Below, one piece after another: positions 19,584-28,404 of a stretch of DNA of 64,000 nucleotides (positions are counted from its first letter, which is position 1; every line of letters begins with the position of its first letter). The notes beneath the pieces are model-generated. The model saw only the letters and a list, made by a program, of their open reading frames with translations. It did not search any database and was not told the DNA's origin. Made by a program: the position numbers and the translations under genes. Source of the stretch: Litchfieldia alkalitelluris (GTDB taxonomy: Bacteria; Bacillota; Bacilli; Bacillales; Bacillaceae_L); assembly GCF_002019645.1 (NCBI RefSeq), contig NZ_KV917374.1:4623161-4687160 (forward strand), written 5' to 3'.

Positions 19584-19964
19584 TTACTTAGATACTACCT
19601 TTAATTCTTCATCTATAACTTTGGTAGCTTCGTAAATTACACCATCGTCGTAATTCTTTATATCAAAATAACCATTGTAATAATCCCATATTTCTTGATG
19701 ATTAGAGGAGTATTCCTTAAATCTATCCAGTATTTCATTAAACAAGATAGTTGCTTCCTCTTCTGTTAGGGGTCCTTCAACCATAAGTCTAAACTTAACA
19801 TCTCTTTTACCATCAAATGCTGATGCTGTTGTTTCTATTTCCTCTAATTGTCTAAAGTAATCTTCAGACTTCCCTATGATTGAACTAATGTCAATGTCAG
19901 GCTGTTGACTACAACCAACAATTGAAAATAAAAGAATAATAGCAATAAGGCTTATTTTTCTCAT
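19584..19964 (-). CDS. Small lipoprotein
   Basis: Start taken at ATG 19964 because GGAGGT lies five bases upstream, giving 126 residues. A lipobox (IVGC, Cys at about residue 18) shows export and lipidation. The rest is acidic and helical (EEATILFNEILDRFKE) with no family recognised. It belongs to a leftward set of small exported or membrane proteins (19.6-22 kb), each with its own ribosome site and gaps of 150-450 bases. Confidence 0.75.
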   Translation of the reverse strand: MRKISLIAIILLFSIVGCSQQPDIDISSIIGKSEDYFRQLEEIETTASAFDGKRDVKFRLMVEGPLTEEEATILFNEILDRFKEYSSNHQEIWDYYNGYFDIKNYDDGVIYEATKVIDEELKVVSK

Positions 19965-20216
19965 AAATACCTCCATCTACACAATCATCCTTATTCATAA
20001 AATAGCACCTTCCCCTTATCGCAACCTTATATTGTTAAGTTAATTCCTTACATAAACTAAATATCCACCTTACGATTTATTCTAATTAAATATTTCATAA
20101 CCAAAACGACTATTCACTATTTTCACAAACCTGCCCGTTACTTCAACCAAGTTTTCATTTATAAAATGGTCAATAATTCCTTTAAAAATATGTTTTATAT
20201 TGAGGAGGAATTGAAA

Positions 20217-20327
20217 TTGTTATTATCGAAATCATGGGAAAAGTATCAATCTGATAAAAGTATCGAAGGATTCTCTTCTCATACATTAAAAGCCTACCGC
20301 CTTCAAGCAACACTTCTTATAAATTGA
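20217..20327 (+). pseudogene. N-terminal stub of a tyrosine recombinase
   Basis: TTG 20217 behind GAGGAGG opens a 36-codon frame: WEKYQSDKSIEGFSSHTLKAY. This is the first part of the SAM-like DNA-binding domain of XerC/D-type integrases. It ends at TGA and the catalytic domain is absent. It suggests an integrase-bearing element once sat here, inside the spoVR-repeat region. Confidence 0.65.
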
Positions 20328-20383
20328 TTATCTTTTGGAGCAACACAGTAGAAAGGTGTTGCTCTTTTCAATTTTCGCACACT

Positions 20384-20905
20384 TCAATAAGGTAATTCGT
20401 TTCCTTCTTTATCAAAATACTCGTAATTGGTTCGTTCCGTTAAATCAGGTTCTAAACCGTGAAATAAAAATGACTTAATACCTTCCTTATCTATTGTTAT
20501 CAAGTTAGCCTCTTTACTTCCAAGCATCACTTTATCTACTTCTTTTGAGACAAGCCCTACAATGTAATCATCTTTGCCCGAAGACATTTCAACATTATTT
20601 TCATCAAGATTACCGACACCAATTATTTCGTCAAAATGCCAACCATAGTTATTCTTATTTATCTTTCCTACCGCTAAGTAGGTCTTAGGAGTTTGACCTA
20701 CTTCTGAATAGTAAAAAACATATGCAACATCATCATAGAGCTTAGTATCAATAATTTCCAATACTTCAAGTTTAGGATCTTTAACATTACTTAATGCTTC
20801 TTCTGGCGTTAAATATGAATTATTCTTTTTACTGTTCTCTAAATAGAGAAAAGCAGATACCACCATTACTCCTACAACTACAATACCAATTATTATTTTT
20901 TTCAT
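20384..20905 (-). CDS. Membrane-anchored protein of unknown function
   Basis: Start taken at ATG 20905 (GGGGGAG upstream), giving 173 residues. One N-terminal transmembrane helix (about 3-22) anchors an extracytoplasmic domain with many short strands (YLAVGKINKNNYGWHFDE). No family is recognised. A hairpin-forming stretch (20335-20370, AGCAACAC/GTGTTGCTCTTT) lies just behind the stop. Confidence 0.65.
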   Translation of the reverse strand: MKKIIIGIVVVGVMVVSAFLYLENSKKNNSYLTPEEALSNVKDPKLEVLEIIDTKLYDDVAYVFYYSEVGQTPKTYLAVGKINKNNYGWHFDEIIGVGNLDENNVEMSSGKDDYIVGLVSKEVDKVMLGSKEANLITIDKEGIKSFLFHGLEPDLTERTNYEYFDKEGNELPY

Positions 20906-21078
20906 CGTCTCCCCCTTCATAGTTAATTACGATTTCTTCCTAAGAAAGTTTCACACCTTCTTAAAGAAACCTGCTTCCATTAACGAAAGAAGCGAATACT
21001 CTTGTTAAGCATTCGCCCCCGATAGTTTAAGTGCATCTCTTCACAAAACCATTATACTGTTTAACCTATGGTGAAAAA

Positions 21079-21543
21079 TTATGCATCTTTTTTGTTATAC
21101 GAAATCTTTATTTTATGTTTTGTATGATCCATTTCAATAAATAAAATATCTGTTGGGAATGGCGACTCCTGAGGAACGTCTTTTACTATGTCGGTTACAT
21201 TCAAATAAATGGTGTTGTCATTTGTTTCAATAACAATTTCAGTATTTTTCCTTTCTCCTGCTTCTTGACCTAAAGAATAAGCAATAATTCTTTTATTCCC
21301 TTGGATAATTTCATGATTCTCAAACTCTCTTAAACGTACAATTTTTTTCTTGTGCTTTTTAAACCAATCTTCTTCTTGAAGTTCTCCGTAAATGTTTTCA
21401 GCGTTAAATACCTGAACACTCCCTAACACTTTTGTGTTTTCTGGATGAAATTCTTTTGCATTTTCAGATTTATTTGAACAACCTACAAGTGCTAACAATA
21501 ACACTGAAAATAATCCTATGATGAAATACTTTCTATATGTCAT
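21079..21543 (-). CDS. Lipoprotein of unknown function
   Basis: Protein of 154 residues with a signal peptide and lipobox LVGC (Cys at about 22). The mature part contains a basic segment (KKHKKKIVRLRE) and a strand-rich end. The ATG has GGAGG upstream. No family is recognised; it resembles the small stress- or sporulation-linked lipoproteins scattered in Bacillus genomes. Confidence 0.68.
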   Translation of the reverse strand: MTYRKYFIIGLFSVLLLALVGCSNKSENAKEFHPENTKVLGSVQVFNAENIYGELQEEDWFKKHKKKIVRLREFENHEIIQGNKRIIAYSLGQEAGERKNTEIVIETNDNTIYLNVTDIVKDVPQESPFPTDILFIEMDHTKHKIKISYNKKDA

Positions 21544-21660
21544 TAATCCTCCATCTATTAAATTTGACGTTTTTTTAATATAAAAGTTCCATTTAAATCC
21601 TTATCCACTAAACTCGATAGCACAAGAAAGCAACTGCTCTTATTGAACACTTGCTAGCTG

Positions 21661-21921
21661 TTAATTGAATAAGACTTTTCTTGATACTTTGGTTAAAAGG
21701 AAACTAATAACTCCAACACCAAAAGAAGTTGCTCCCCAGATAAATTCATAAACACCTTCCATACTATGTGGACTGTCTAAAAAAACTACGAAGAAATATA
21801 GCGTAATGATAACAGGGAATATAGAAAATAAATATTTTAGCTTGCGAGTAAACCTACATAATAATAAGTTAAGTATTACAATAATGATCACAGGTAATAC
21901 TGCGTATGTTAACCAGTACAT
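21661..21921 (-). CDS. Small three-helix membrane protein
   Basis: Start taken at ATG 21921 because GGGAGGGG lies just before it, giving 86 residues. Three hydrophobic segments with short charged loops (RFTRKLK between the first two) and a KVSRK tail. Function unknown. Confidence 0.6.
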   Translation of the reverse strand: MYWLTYAVLPVIIIVILNLLLCRFTRKLKYLFSIFPVIITLYFFVVFLDSPHSMEGVYEFIWGATSFGVGVISFLLTKVSRKVLFN

Positions 21922-21964
21922 ATTTCCCCTCCCTTTCATTTCTGTCATTGAAGATAAGCTCCCG

Positions 21965-22426
21965 TTACTTTAAGTACATTTTCTCACAATTTATGTATTG
22001 TTCAATAAAACCTCTATACTCATCTGTTAATTCATCTGGCAAATCACTTGTTGGGAAATACTGCAATTCTTCCGACTCGTTATAATCAATCTGCATATCT
22101 CCACTTACATCTTTAGTAAAATAAACAGCTGTTACAGAATATAATTCGTCACCATTAGGAACTTTAAGGTAATATTCAGAGCCAGAGAATACATTAAGTA
22201 ACTTTAAGTTTTCGACTATTAATCCTGTTTCTTCAAATACTTCTCTTTTTGCTACTTCCTCTAAACTTTCTCCTAAATCCATTAAACCACCTGGCAATCC
22301 CCAATTTCCATCGTTCCTTTTTTGTAATAATACTTCATTATGTTCATTTAAAATGATAACAACTGAACCTGGTAAAATAATTGGCCTATGCCCAACAAAT
22401 TGTCTAAGATACTTATAATATTCCAT
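21965..22426 (-). CDS. Nudix hydrolase
   Basis: Cytoplasmic pyrophosphohydrolase of 153 residues. A complete Nudix box spans about residues 47-69 (GLMDLGESLEEVAKREVFEET, then GL), with the catalytic EExE present. The start REFVGHRPIILPG-type N-terminus is typical of the large Bacillus group acting on nucleotide diphosphate derivatives. The substrate cannot be told from sequence. The 3' end of the gene (YLK stop) overlaps a copy of the intergenic TTTAAGTRNATT motif. Confidence 0.9.
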   Translation of the reverse strand: MEYYKYLRQFVGHRPIILPGSVVIILNEHNEVLLQKRNDGNWGLPGGLMDLGESLEEVAKREVFEETGLIVENLKLLNVFSGSEYYLKVPNGDELYSVTAVYFTKDVSGDMQIDYNESEELQYFPTSDLPDELTDEYRGFIEQYINCEKMYLK

Positions 22427-22505
22427 TCCTTACTCCCTTTCGAGACTGGTTTCTAATCAATCAATTAGTTTGTAGTAGTTAGCTTAATATTAGAGTGATA
22501 GATAA

Positions 22506-23072
22506 TCATAAACTTTTAGAAATATGGATAATTTCTTTAATTACATAATCAACTTCCTTGCTATCTTTAATTATAAATAAATGGTCTGCTTCTCCTTCTT
22601 CAGGATCCGCAACATCTTCTAATTGAGATTCAGCTTGTTGCCTCAAGAGCACTTCCTCAAAATTAGAGTAAGCACCCCTAAATATATTTGTACTACGTTT
22701 ACTATCAGTAACTCTCTCTTTAAGAATGTCATCAGGAATATCAAAATTAACAAGAATGCTCACAAACTGATTTTTAGTAAACAACTCTTCTAGTAAATTG
22801 ATTCGACTTTTTCTGCTTCTATTTGAATTACAAACAATAATATGTAAATCAGTATTCTCTATTGCGTAATCAACAATGAAACGAGAAAGAGAGTGTTTAA
22901 AAGTATTAGGTCCTTTTTTTGGTTGCAATTTATCATAAAAATTATTTATGAATTCAGCGTGGTTATCTTGATCCATTACAAAAGAGTTATTTAACTCTTG
23001 CTCTAATGTTCTAGCGAATGTAGTTTTTCCACTATGTGTTTTACCTACAGTCATAATTACTAATCTTTTCAT
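22506..23072 (-). CDS. P-loop kinase-like ATP-binding protein
   Basis: Protein of 188 residues beginning MKRLVIMTVGKTHSGKTTFA, a Walker A at residues 10-17. A Walker B-like strand (LHIIVCNSN) and Arg-rich lid (RVTDSKRSTNIFRG) follow, as in small-molecule kinases and zeta-toxin-like folds. The substrate is unknown. Single gene. Confidence 0.78.
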   Translation of the reverse strand: MKRLVIMTVGKTHSGKTTFARTLEQELNNSFVMDQDNHAEFINNFYDKLQPKKGPNTFKHSLSRFIVDYAIENTDLHIIVCNSNRSRKSRINLLEELFTKNQFVSILVNFDIPDDILKERVTDSKRSTNIFRGAYSNFEEVLLRQQAESQLEDVADPEEGEADHLFIIKDSKEVDYVIKEIIHISKSL

Positions 23073-23252
23073 AATTCCCCCATGTGCATAGCTATTATTA
23101 AATTCATTCTACCATTTACCGCACTTCAGTTGTTAAAATATTCTGCCTATTAATTAAAATAATAAGGCCCTAATCATTGTATTAGAGCCTTTCCGTATTG
23201 AAGAATCGCTACCTTCACCTTTACTTGAAGAGTGTCTATATAATCATTTTAG

Positions 23253-24320
23253 TTATTCCTCTTCGATTTGCTGCTCTAAAAGTTTTTCAAATGTTTTTCC
23301 TGCTTTAAGTTCATAAATTCCCAGATATTCAGCTTCAGGAGAAAGAAAGTAAATCTTTTCCTCTCTCGTTTTTATAGGATGATATGGAGCCATAACCGTT
23401 TTTTTATCTGGAATCCGGACTGCACCTTGAGTCTCTCCCTTTTTATTTATGATATACACATGAAATTCTCCTTTTATTGGTCCTTCATTAGTGGCAATCT
23501 CTCCCTTTGTAAACACTATTTGATTATTAGTAACAGAGTGAATTGTAATTCCACCAAAGGAGTGTTCAAACGGGATTGTTATCTCATTCTCGGTTTTTTC
23601 ATTCACTAAGCGAATTTTCCCTTCGTTGTCATTAACTCTTAACGCTTTATGAGGTTGATTTTCCTCCTTGATTCGAACACCAGTCTTTAAACTAATCAAC
23701 ACTGTATTATTCTGGTTAACAGTTACCCCGTGCCCTTCAGGGAAACCTAATCCAGTTGGGATTTTAATAGCATCGGAAACATTATGTGTATCCACTAGTT
23801 CTCCTGATTGGGAATATTGGTAAACAAGTCTTGATTCTGAATCTAATACATATATTTCATTATTTTCCGTAATTATAATGTCAGTTAAATCCCAAGCATC
23901 ATTGATAGGAATGGTTCTTTGTTTACCATTACCTGTAATCAAAACCTTGTCATTAACGTTATCTAAGATATAAAAAGTCCCGTCTTTTACATCAAAGCTT
24001 GTTGCACTCGAACCAATAGCTCCCTCACCTCCATGTGAAGTAAATCCAATTTGATTTTCTCCTTCTCCATACTCAATTTTCATTTTCAATTCTACATTGG
24101 AGTGCTCCAAAATTGAAAATGTATTTTCATCTGGTTTCTCTACATTCTCGGATTGATAATTCGAAATTAGAGATAAAGAAAGGATGACTGATAACAGAAT
24201 TGCTAAACCTGATGCAAGAATAGGTTTATATAAATAATAGATTGGTTTTTTATTTTTCTGTGTAGATATTTTTGCTTGTAATTCATGGACAACCAGACCA
24301 TGCTGTAATATGGGTTGCAT
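23253..24320 (-). CDS. Membrane-anchored beta-propeller-like protein
   Basis: The frame codes for 355 residues. A transmembrane helix (about 30-52) is followed by an extracytoplasmic domain of repeating strands with NHL-like phrases (FYILDNVNDKVLI, IYVLDSESRLVYQYS), probably a six-bladed propeller. The first about 18 codons overlap a different, truncated gene in another frame, and no ribosome site precedes 24320. The true 5' end has therefore probably been lost or fused by deletion. The function is unknown. Confidence 0.65.
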   Translation of the reverse strand: MQPILQHGLVVHELQAKISTQKNKKPIYYLYKPILASGLAILLSVILSLSLISNYQSENVEKPDENTFSILEHSNVELKMKIEYGEGENQIGFTSHGGEGAIGSSATSFDVKDGTFYILDNVNDKVLITGNGKQRTIPINDAWDLTDIIITENNEIYVLDSESRLVYQYSQSGELVDTHNVSDAIKIPTGLGFPEGHGVTVNQNNTVLISLKTGVRIKEENQPHKALRVNDNEGKIRLVNEKTENEITIPFEHSFGGITIHSVTNNQIVFTKGEIATNEGPIKGEFHVYIINKKGETQGAVRIPDKKTVMAPYHPIKTREEKIYFLSPEAEYLGIYELKAGKTFEKLLEQQIEEE

Positions 24321-24402
24321 ATATAGTTCCAGATAAAATAATTGTTAATGTGGTTAATAATCCACCTAACATTATAATTCCACCAATTATGGTTCTTTTC
24401 AT
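24284..24402 (-). pseudogene. Truncated small membrane protein
   Basis: ATG 24402 behind GGGGGAG encodes MKRTIIGGIIMLGG... and a hydrophobic helix, then ends at TGA after WSGCP, 39 codons in all. It looks like the N-terminus of a Bacillus membrane protein of about 100 residues joined by deletion to the propeller gene. Confidence 0.5.
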
Positions 24403-24454
24403 AAATTTACTCCCCCTATTTTCAATATTTCTTATTCAACATTCCTGATCCGTT

Positions 24455-24740
24455 AGTTTAAGTGTAACATTTCACATAATCAGATTCATTAATAAAAAAA
24501 AGCCACTGATCCCTCAGCAGCTCCCCATCATTAAACATATTTCCATGTCACACTCTTCCCATCATACGTAAACACTACACTTTTATTCTCAATCACCGAT
24601 TCCATATGAACAGGTCTTCCCAAAGTTGATGCAAATATGGTAATACTTTTTCAAGATACTTCAAATCTAATTCAATATCTTATCTTCATACCAATGCTTA
24701 AGATAAAGTTCTCCTGTTTTCGATTGCATAATATGCAGTA
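24455..24740 (-). pseudogene. spoVR: spoVR fragment copy C (last quarter plus terminator)
   Basis: Contains the repeat flank (TTTAAGTGTAACATTTCACA), the spoVR terminator (24494-24520) and about 200 bases coding for the last 60 or so SpoVR residues, with indels. It stops matching near the codons for [10 protein letters not shown]. Confidence 0.8.
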
Positions 24741-24760
24741 TATTTTGGCTCAACGCTACA

Positions 24761-25324
24761 TTATTTATTATCTTGTAACTTTAGAAATAAATTTGTAATT
24801 CCCCTTGATATTACAAAAAATAGAACATAGAAAAAAAATAAATAAAAATAATTTATTCCTTTAAACATTCTAAATAATTCATGCATTACTAGTATTGGCT
24901 TAAGAATAAAAGCAAAAAATGCAGAGAGTATTGTTGAATATAAATAGAAGTTCTTATTGTTTTTTAGTACCCATTGGTATAAAAGCATATATGCAATCGG
25001 CACAAAAGATGCATCTAAAGCAAAACTTGGAAGAACAGGTAGTATCTCATAAGGATAATCCCATAAACCCATTCTAATTCCTGCCGAATTTGTGTATGCA
25101 AACCATATATGATAATTTAGTCCATAAAATCCTAAAAGTAATGCATATTTCCTTTCGATATTAAATAATAAAATCACTAATGGCACGATTAACATAAAAA
25201 CTACTACCCAAAATTTAACATCATCAAAGCTTGAATATTCTTTCCAATAATCTATATGCAACCTTGAAAGTTCCTCGGCTGTAGCTCTTATCTTATGAAG
25301 TAACTCTTCTTGTTTTTCATTCAC
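24761..25324 (-). CDS. CBO0543-family membrane protein
   Basis: Protein of 187 residues with five or six hydrophobic segments and the WDYPYEILPVLPSFALDASFVP region of the CBO0543 family. These membrane proteins are common in Bacillaceae and Clostridia and have no proven role. The N-terminal 35 residues are helical and charged. It lies alone between spoVR fragments C and D. Confidence 0.75.
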   Translation of the reverse strand: MNEKQEELLHKIRATAEELSRLHIDYWKEYSSFDDVKFWVVVFMLIVPLVILLFNIERKYALLLGFYGLNYHIWFAYTNSAGIRMGLWDYPYEILPVLPSFALDASFVPIAYMLLYQWVLKNNKNFYLYSTILSAFFAFILKPILVMHELFRMFKGINYFYLFFFYVLFFVISRGITNLFLKLQDNK

Positions 25325-25404
25325 TTCCTACACACCTATTCCTTCACATAAATGATATTTAGCAATTATTTCATTTCTAAATTAGAGTTGGAACAAGGAT
25401 ATTT

Positions 25405-25651
25405 TCTCCGTAATTTATCTGGATTATGTAAAGATTACTGATGATAGAGGTACCAGTTTATTTAGGATAACACTTCCTTCAATAGAATGGATGGACAGGT
25501 TCCAAGGAGAGTATATGGAAAATACCTTTACTGGTTCAGCTTCCTTCAGAAAAGTAAGAAGTTAGCTGAAAAAGAGCAGATATACCAAATGCTCCTCAAT
25601 GCTTGCCAAAATCCAAATAGTATTACCGTCTATTTTATTCGTGAGGTATAA
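25405..25651 (+). pseudogene. Remnant of an unknown gene, frameshifted
   Basis: One frame encodes ITDDRGTSLFRITLPSIEW...SFRKVRS then stops; a second frame continues AEKEQIYQMLLNACQNPNS...FIREV and stop at 25649. Together they look like the C-terminal 80 residues of one protein. No start is present. Confidence 0.45.
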
Positions 25652-25726
25652 AAAACAGCCATTCCTATATGGAACGACTGTATTTCTTACTCCCGTTAGA
25701 GCCCCCCTTTAATGGAGCATCTTCTT

Positions 25727-25966
25727 TTACTCTGAAACATCTACTTCTAATGAATAAGGGATAAATAGATATGTGTATTTAATAGCTATCCTTTCAGGTA
25801 CTTCGTTCCCGAAAGCACGTAAACCATAGTGTTTTATAATTTGTCTGTCATCCATTTCGTATAGTCTGTTTTGTTCGTCGAGTGGTAACGCAGGTTGAAT
25901 TTCCAATTCGTTAATTTTATGAAAAGTAATATATGGGTCTTCATCAAGACCTCCACCCGCTACCAT
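25727..25966 (-). CDS. Short hypothetical protein, probably missing its 5' end
   Basis: Open for 79 residues from ATG 25966 (DEDPYITFHKINELEIQP). The frame stays open upstream straight into the terminator end of spoVR copy D, and no ribosome site is present. The original N-terminus was probably replaced by the spoVR repeat. No family recognised. Confidence 0.4.
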   Translation of the reverse strand: MVAGGGLDEDPYITFHKINELEIQPALPLDEQNRLYEMDDRQIIKHYGLRAFGNEVPERIAIKYTYLFIPYSLEVDVSE

Positions 25967-25982
25967 ATGATTTGTTCTACTT

Positions 25983-26745
25983 ACTACTGATCCCTCAGCA
26001 GCCTTTTCATTCCTACATATATTTCCGTGTCACACTCTTCCCATCATACGTAAACACAACACCCTTATTCTCAATCACTGATTCCATATGAACAGGTCTT
26101 CCCCAAAGCTGATGAAGATATGGCAACACTTTCTCAAGATACTTCAAATCAAGCTCAATGTCCTCATACCAGTGTTTTAAATAAAGTTCACCTGTCTTCA
26201 TGTAATCCCCATCATTAACAGTGATATATGGGAATCCACCGTTCACTCTCATACTCACTAACTGATCACGCACCTGCTCCCAGCCTTTATCAACAATTTT
26301 ATAATCACGGCCTTGTTTCTGGAACAAATACATATCCTCACGCATGACCAAATCTTTTGTTAAGTAATTACGGATAAAGGAAATATCAGACTCGACTTCA
26401 CGAACCTCAAACATCTTCTCTCTTCCTGAACCAGGCTTTACTCCCCGCTCAATCATCTCAGGTGTTGGATTATCATATCGCTCTTCGATGTCTTCAAAGA
26501 TTTTCAACCCTAAGTAATACGGATTAATTTGTGTACGCGATGGCTGAACAACTCCAGCATTCAACTTTGCGAATTCAATCGCTTCATCTGAAGTTAAGTC
26601 CATTTCACGAATGATTCGTTGGTGCCAATACGAAGCCCAGCCATCGTTTCGCAAAGATGTTCTTTTTACATGCTTCTTCATGCACCCTATAATTGAGAAT
26701 ACTCAAAACCAATTAAGGTATCATTTATTAAATAATTTCCTACTG
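25983..26745 (-). pseudogene. spoVR: spoVR fragment copy D, open for 222 codons
   Basis: The best preserved copy. The frame 26013-26681 carries all of the SpoVR C-terminal half (from [17 protein letters not shown]) to the natural stop, followed by the terminator stem CTGATCCCTCAG but without its T tract. A 10-residue basic extension ([10 protein letters not shown]) replaces the SpoVR N-terminus and has no ribosome site. The upstream flank to 26745 matches copy G, not copies A and B. Confidence 0.85.
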
Positions 26746-27035
26746 AACAGTATATTTGTATTGCGCAACAAATGACTTATTTATTCCAACTTTCTTATTA
26801 ACATAAAAAACTCGTTTAATTGAATAAATTTAAAAATCCTTTTATCATTTGTATTCTCCCATAAATCCTATCTATAGAGGTTGAGACATCCTTGCATCAC
26901 CTACATAAAAAGAAGTTCATCTTTTTTTTGGGGTAAAAATCATTAATCCTATTGTCTTATTCGTGAGCAGCACATTAGAACTAGCTAATAGTTTTCTAGT
27001 TTCTAGGATATAAATAGCATATTTTAATTTCTGCT
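26746..27035. other. Non-coding stretch
   Basis: AT-rich, with no gene or clear hairpin apart from short T runs near 26926. Confidence 0.4.
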
Positions 27036-27767
27036 TCAATTCTTAGAAGGCTTTTCAATATTATCTCTCTTTAATATTGCTTTCCTAACAGCATGAGGTA
27101 TTTTTGAATATTGCTCGTCTATTTTTTGTTTTTTACCAATTAAGTCATCAACTATATAATTTATAAGATCGAATAAAAATATAACAGAGTCTTTATCTTC
27201 TTCTATATTTATTTCACCAGTATGTACACTTTGATTACCATAGTATCTTAATATATCTAATCCCTTTTTTGTATGTTCATCAATGTTTTCAGTTGCTAAT
27301 TGTCCTATCATTTGATTTAGGGTTTTTTTATTTTCATTTAAAATACTACGAAGAATCATTTCTAATGATAATCTCAAGAGAGCCGATGAAGAACGAGGCG
27401 AAGCATCGAATATTAGCCTAGCTTCTTCAAAAATATCTGCAGCATCTTTCGGCATATATTTAGATGACTTAGGTAGTGTAATTTCATTTGGATATAGTCG
27501 AATCCCACTTTTCCAAATTATATATCCAGTACACCCAGCACAAATACTAAAGCTTAATTCAGACAACATTTTATAATTAATTGTCCCATTAAATTTTGTT
27601 ATTAATGGGATACCCTTTAAGGCTATTGAAGCACCTATCTTTACACTATCTATTTTATTTTCCTTATCTAATTTATCTTTAAAATGAAACCAGTTCTGTT
27701 TTTCATCTCCATTACAGTATGGGCAGGTAAAAATTTCTCGTTTAAATATTGTTTTGATTGCTGACAC
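27036..27767 (-). CDS. DUF4145-domain protein with zinc-binding Cys pairs
   Basis: Protein of 243 residues. CPYC (about 15-18) and CAGC (about 77-80) form a likely zinc ribbon. The C-terminal half (EARLIFDASPRSSSALLRLSLEMILR ... YGNQSVHTGE) is the helical DUF4145 domain, which is often found in or beside restriction and other defence proteins. ATG 27767 is followed by a basic N-terminus. It lies alone between spoVR copies D and E. Confidence 0.78.
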   Translation of the reverse strand: MSAIKTIFKREIFTCPYCNGDEKQNWFHFKDKLDKENKIDSVKIGASIALKGIPLITKFNGTINYKMLSELSFSICAGCTGYIIWKSGIRLYPNEITLPKSSKYMPKDAADIFEEARLIFDASPRSSSALLRLSLEMILRSILNENKKTLNQMIGQLATENIDEHTKKGLDILRYYGNQSVHTGEINIEEDKDSVIFLFDLINYIVDDLIGKKQKIDEQYSKIPHAVRKAILKRDNIEKPSKN

Positions 27768-28068
27768 AATAACACTCCTAATGTTTTAATTAAAGAATAA
27801 ATCATTAAAAGTTTTTTGAAAACAACTAAATATCAGTTTTTGGAATTACTTATGGATTTAAGTCATAGGTCTACTACACAGTAAATTATGACGGTTTTTC
27901 TATTTCACATTACTAGCCGTTTAAGTGTATTCCTTCACTAAGTCCTCTTAATTTGAAGACCTTCGCTGAGCAGGAGGAGTCTACTATAAGCAAATTCATT
28001 TTCTTATTCGCATTTATCCCTACATTACTTTAATTGTAATAATTACAAACACTCTAAATAATATAGAA
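27768..28068. repeat. Gap with a copy of the TTTAAGTGTA...TTCAC motif
   Basis: No gene seen. CGTTTAAGTGTATTCCTTCACTAAG lies at about 27918-27942 and is followed by GTCCTCTTAATTTGAAGACC, as in the copy at 6380. Confidence 0.45.
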
Positions 28069-28270
28069 ATCCCCTGATCCCTCACCAGCACCTCCACTTA
28101 CCATATATTACTTCACGTAATCTTTCATCTAAAGTAAACACAACACCCTTATTCTCAATCACCAATTCCATATATACCGGTGAACCTTAAGGTGATAGAT
28201 AAAGGCAACACTCTTATGGTTTTCAGATTTATAATGAACAGATAAGCCACATGTTTAAAGTATCATCAAA
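28069..28270 (-). pseudogene. spoVR: spoVR fragment copy E, heavily eroded
   Basis: TGATCCCTCACCAGC, then AACACAACACCCTTATTCTCAATCAC and scattered matches to the last 60 codons of spoVR, with many substitutions and gaps. It is about as decayed as copy F. Confidence 0.65.
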
Positions 28271-28404
28271 ATGATTCGATCCAGACAATGCAAATAATTA
28301 ATCTAAGTCCTATGGTAACTAGTTTGTTAGAACAATCTGACTATAAAATATAGTGCAATAATTGTATATATTTGTTAAAATTTTGTCAAAAGGGAGTGAG
28401 TCCA

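Noticed and set aside
26013-26681. spoVR copies A and D as functional genes
   Set aside because: They lack the N-terminal half of SpoVR and a ribosome site; the long open frames reflect recent duplication.
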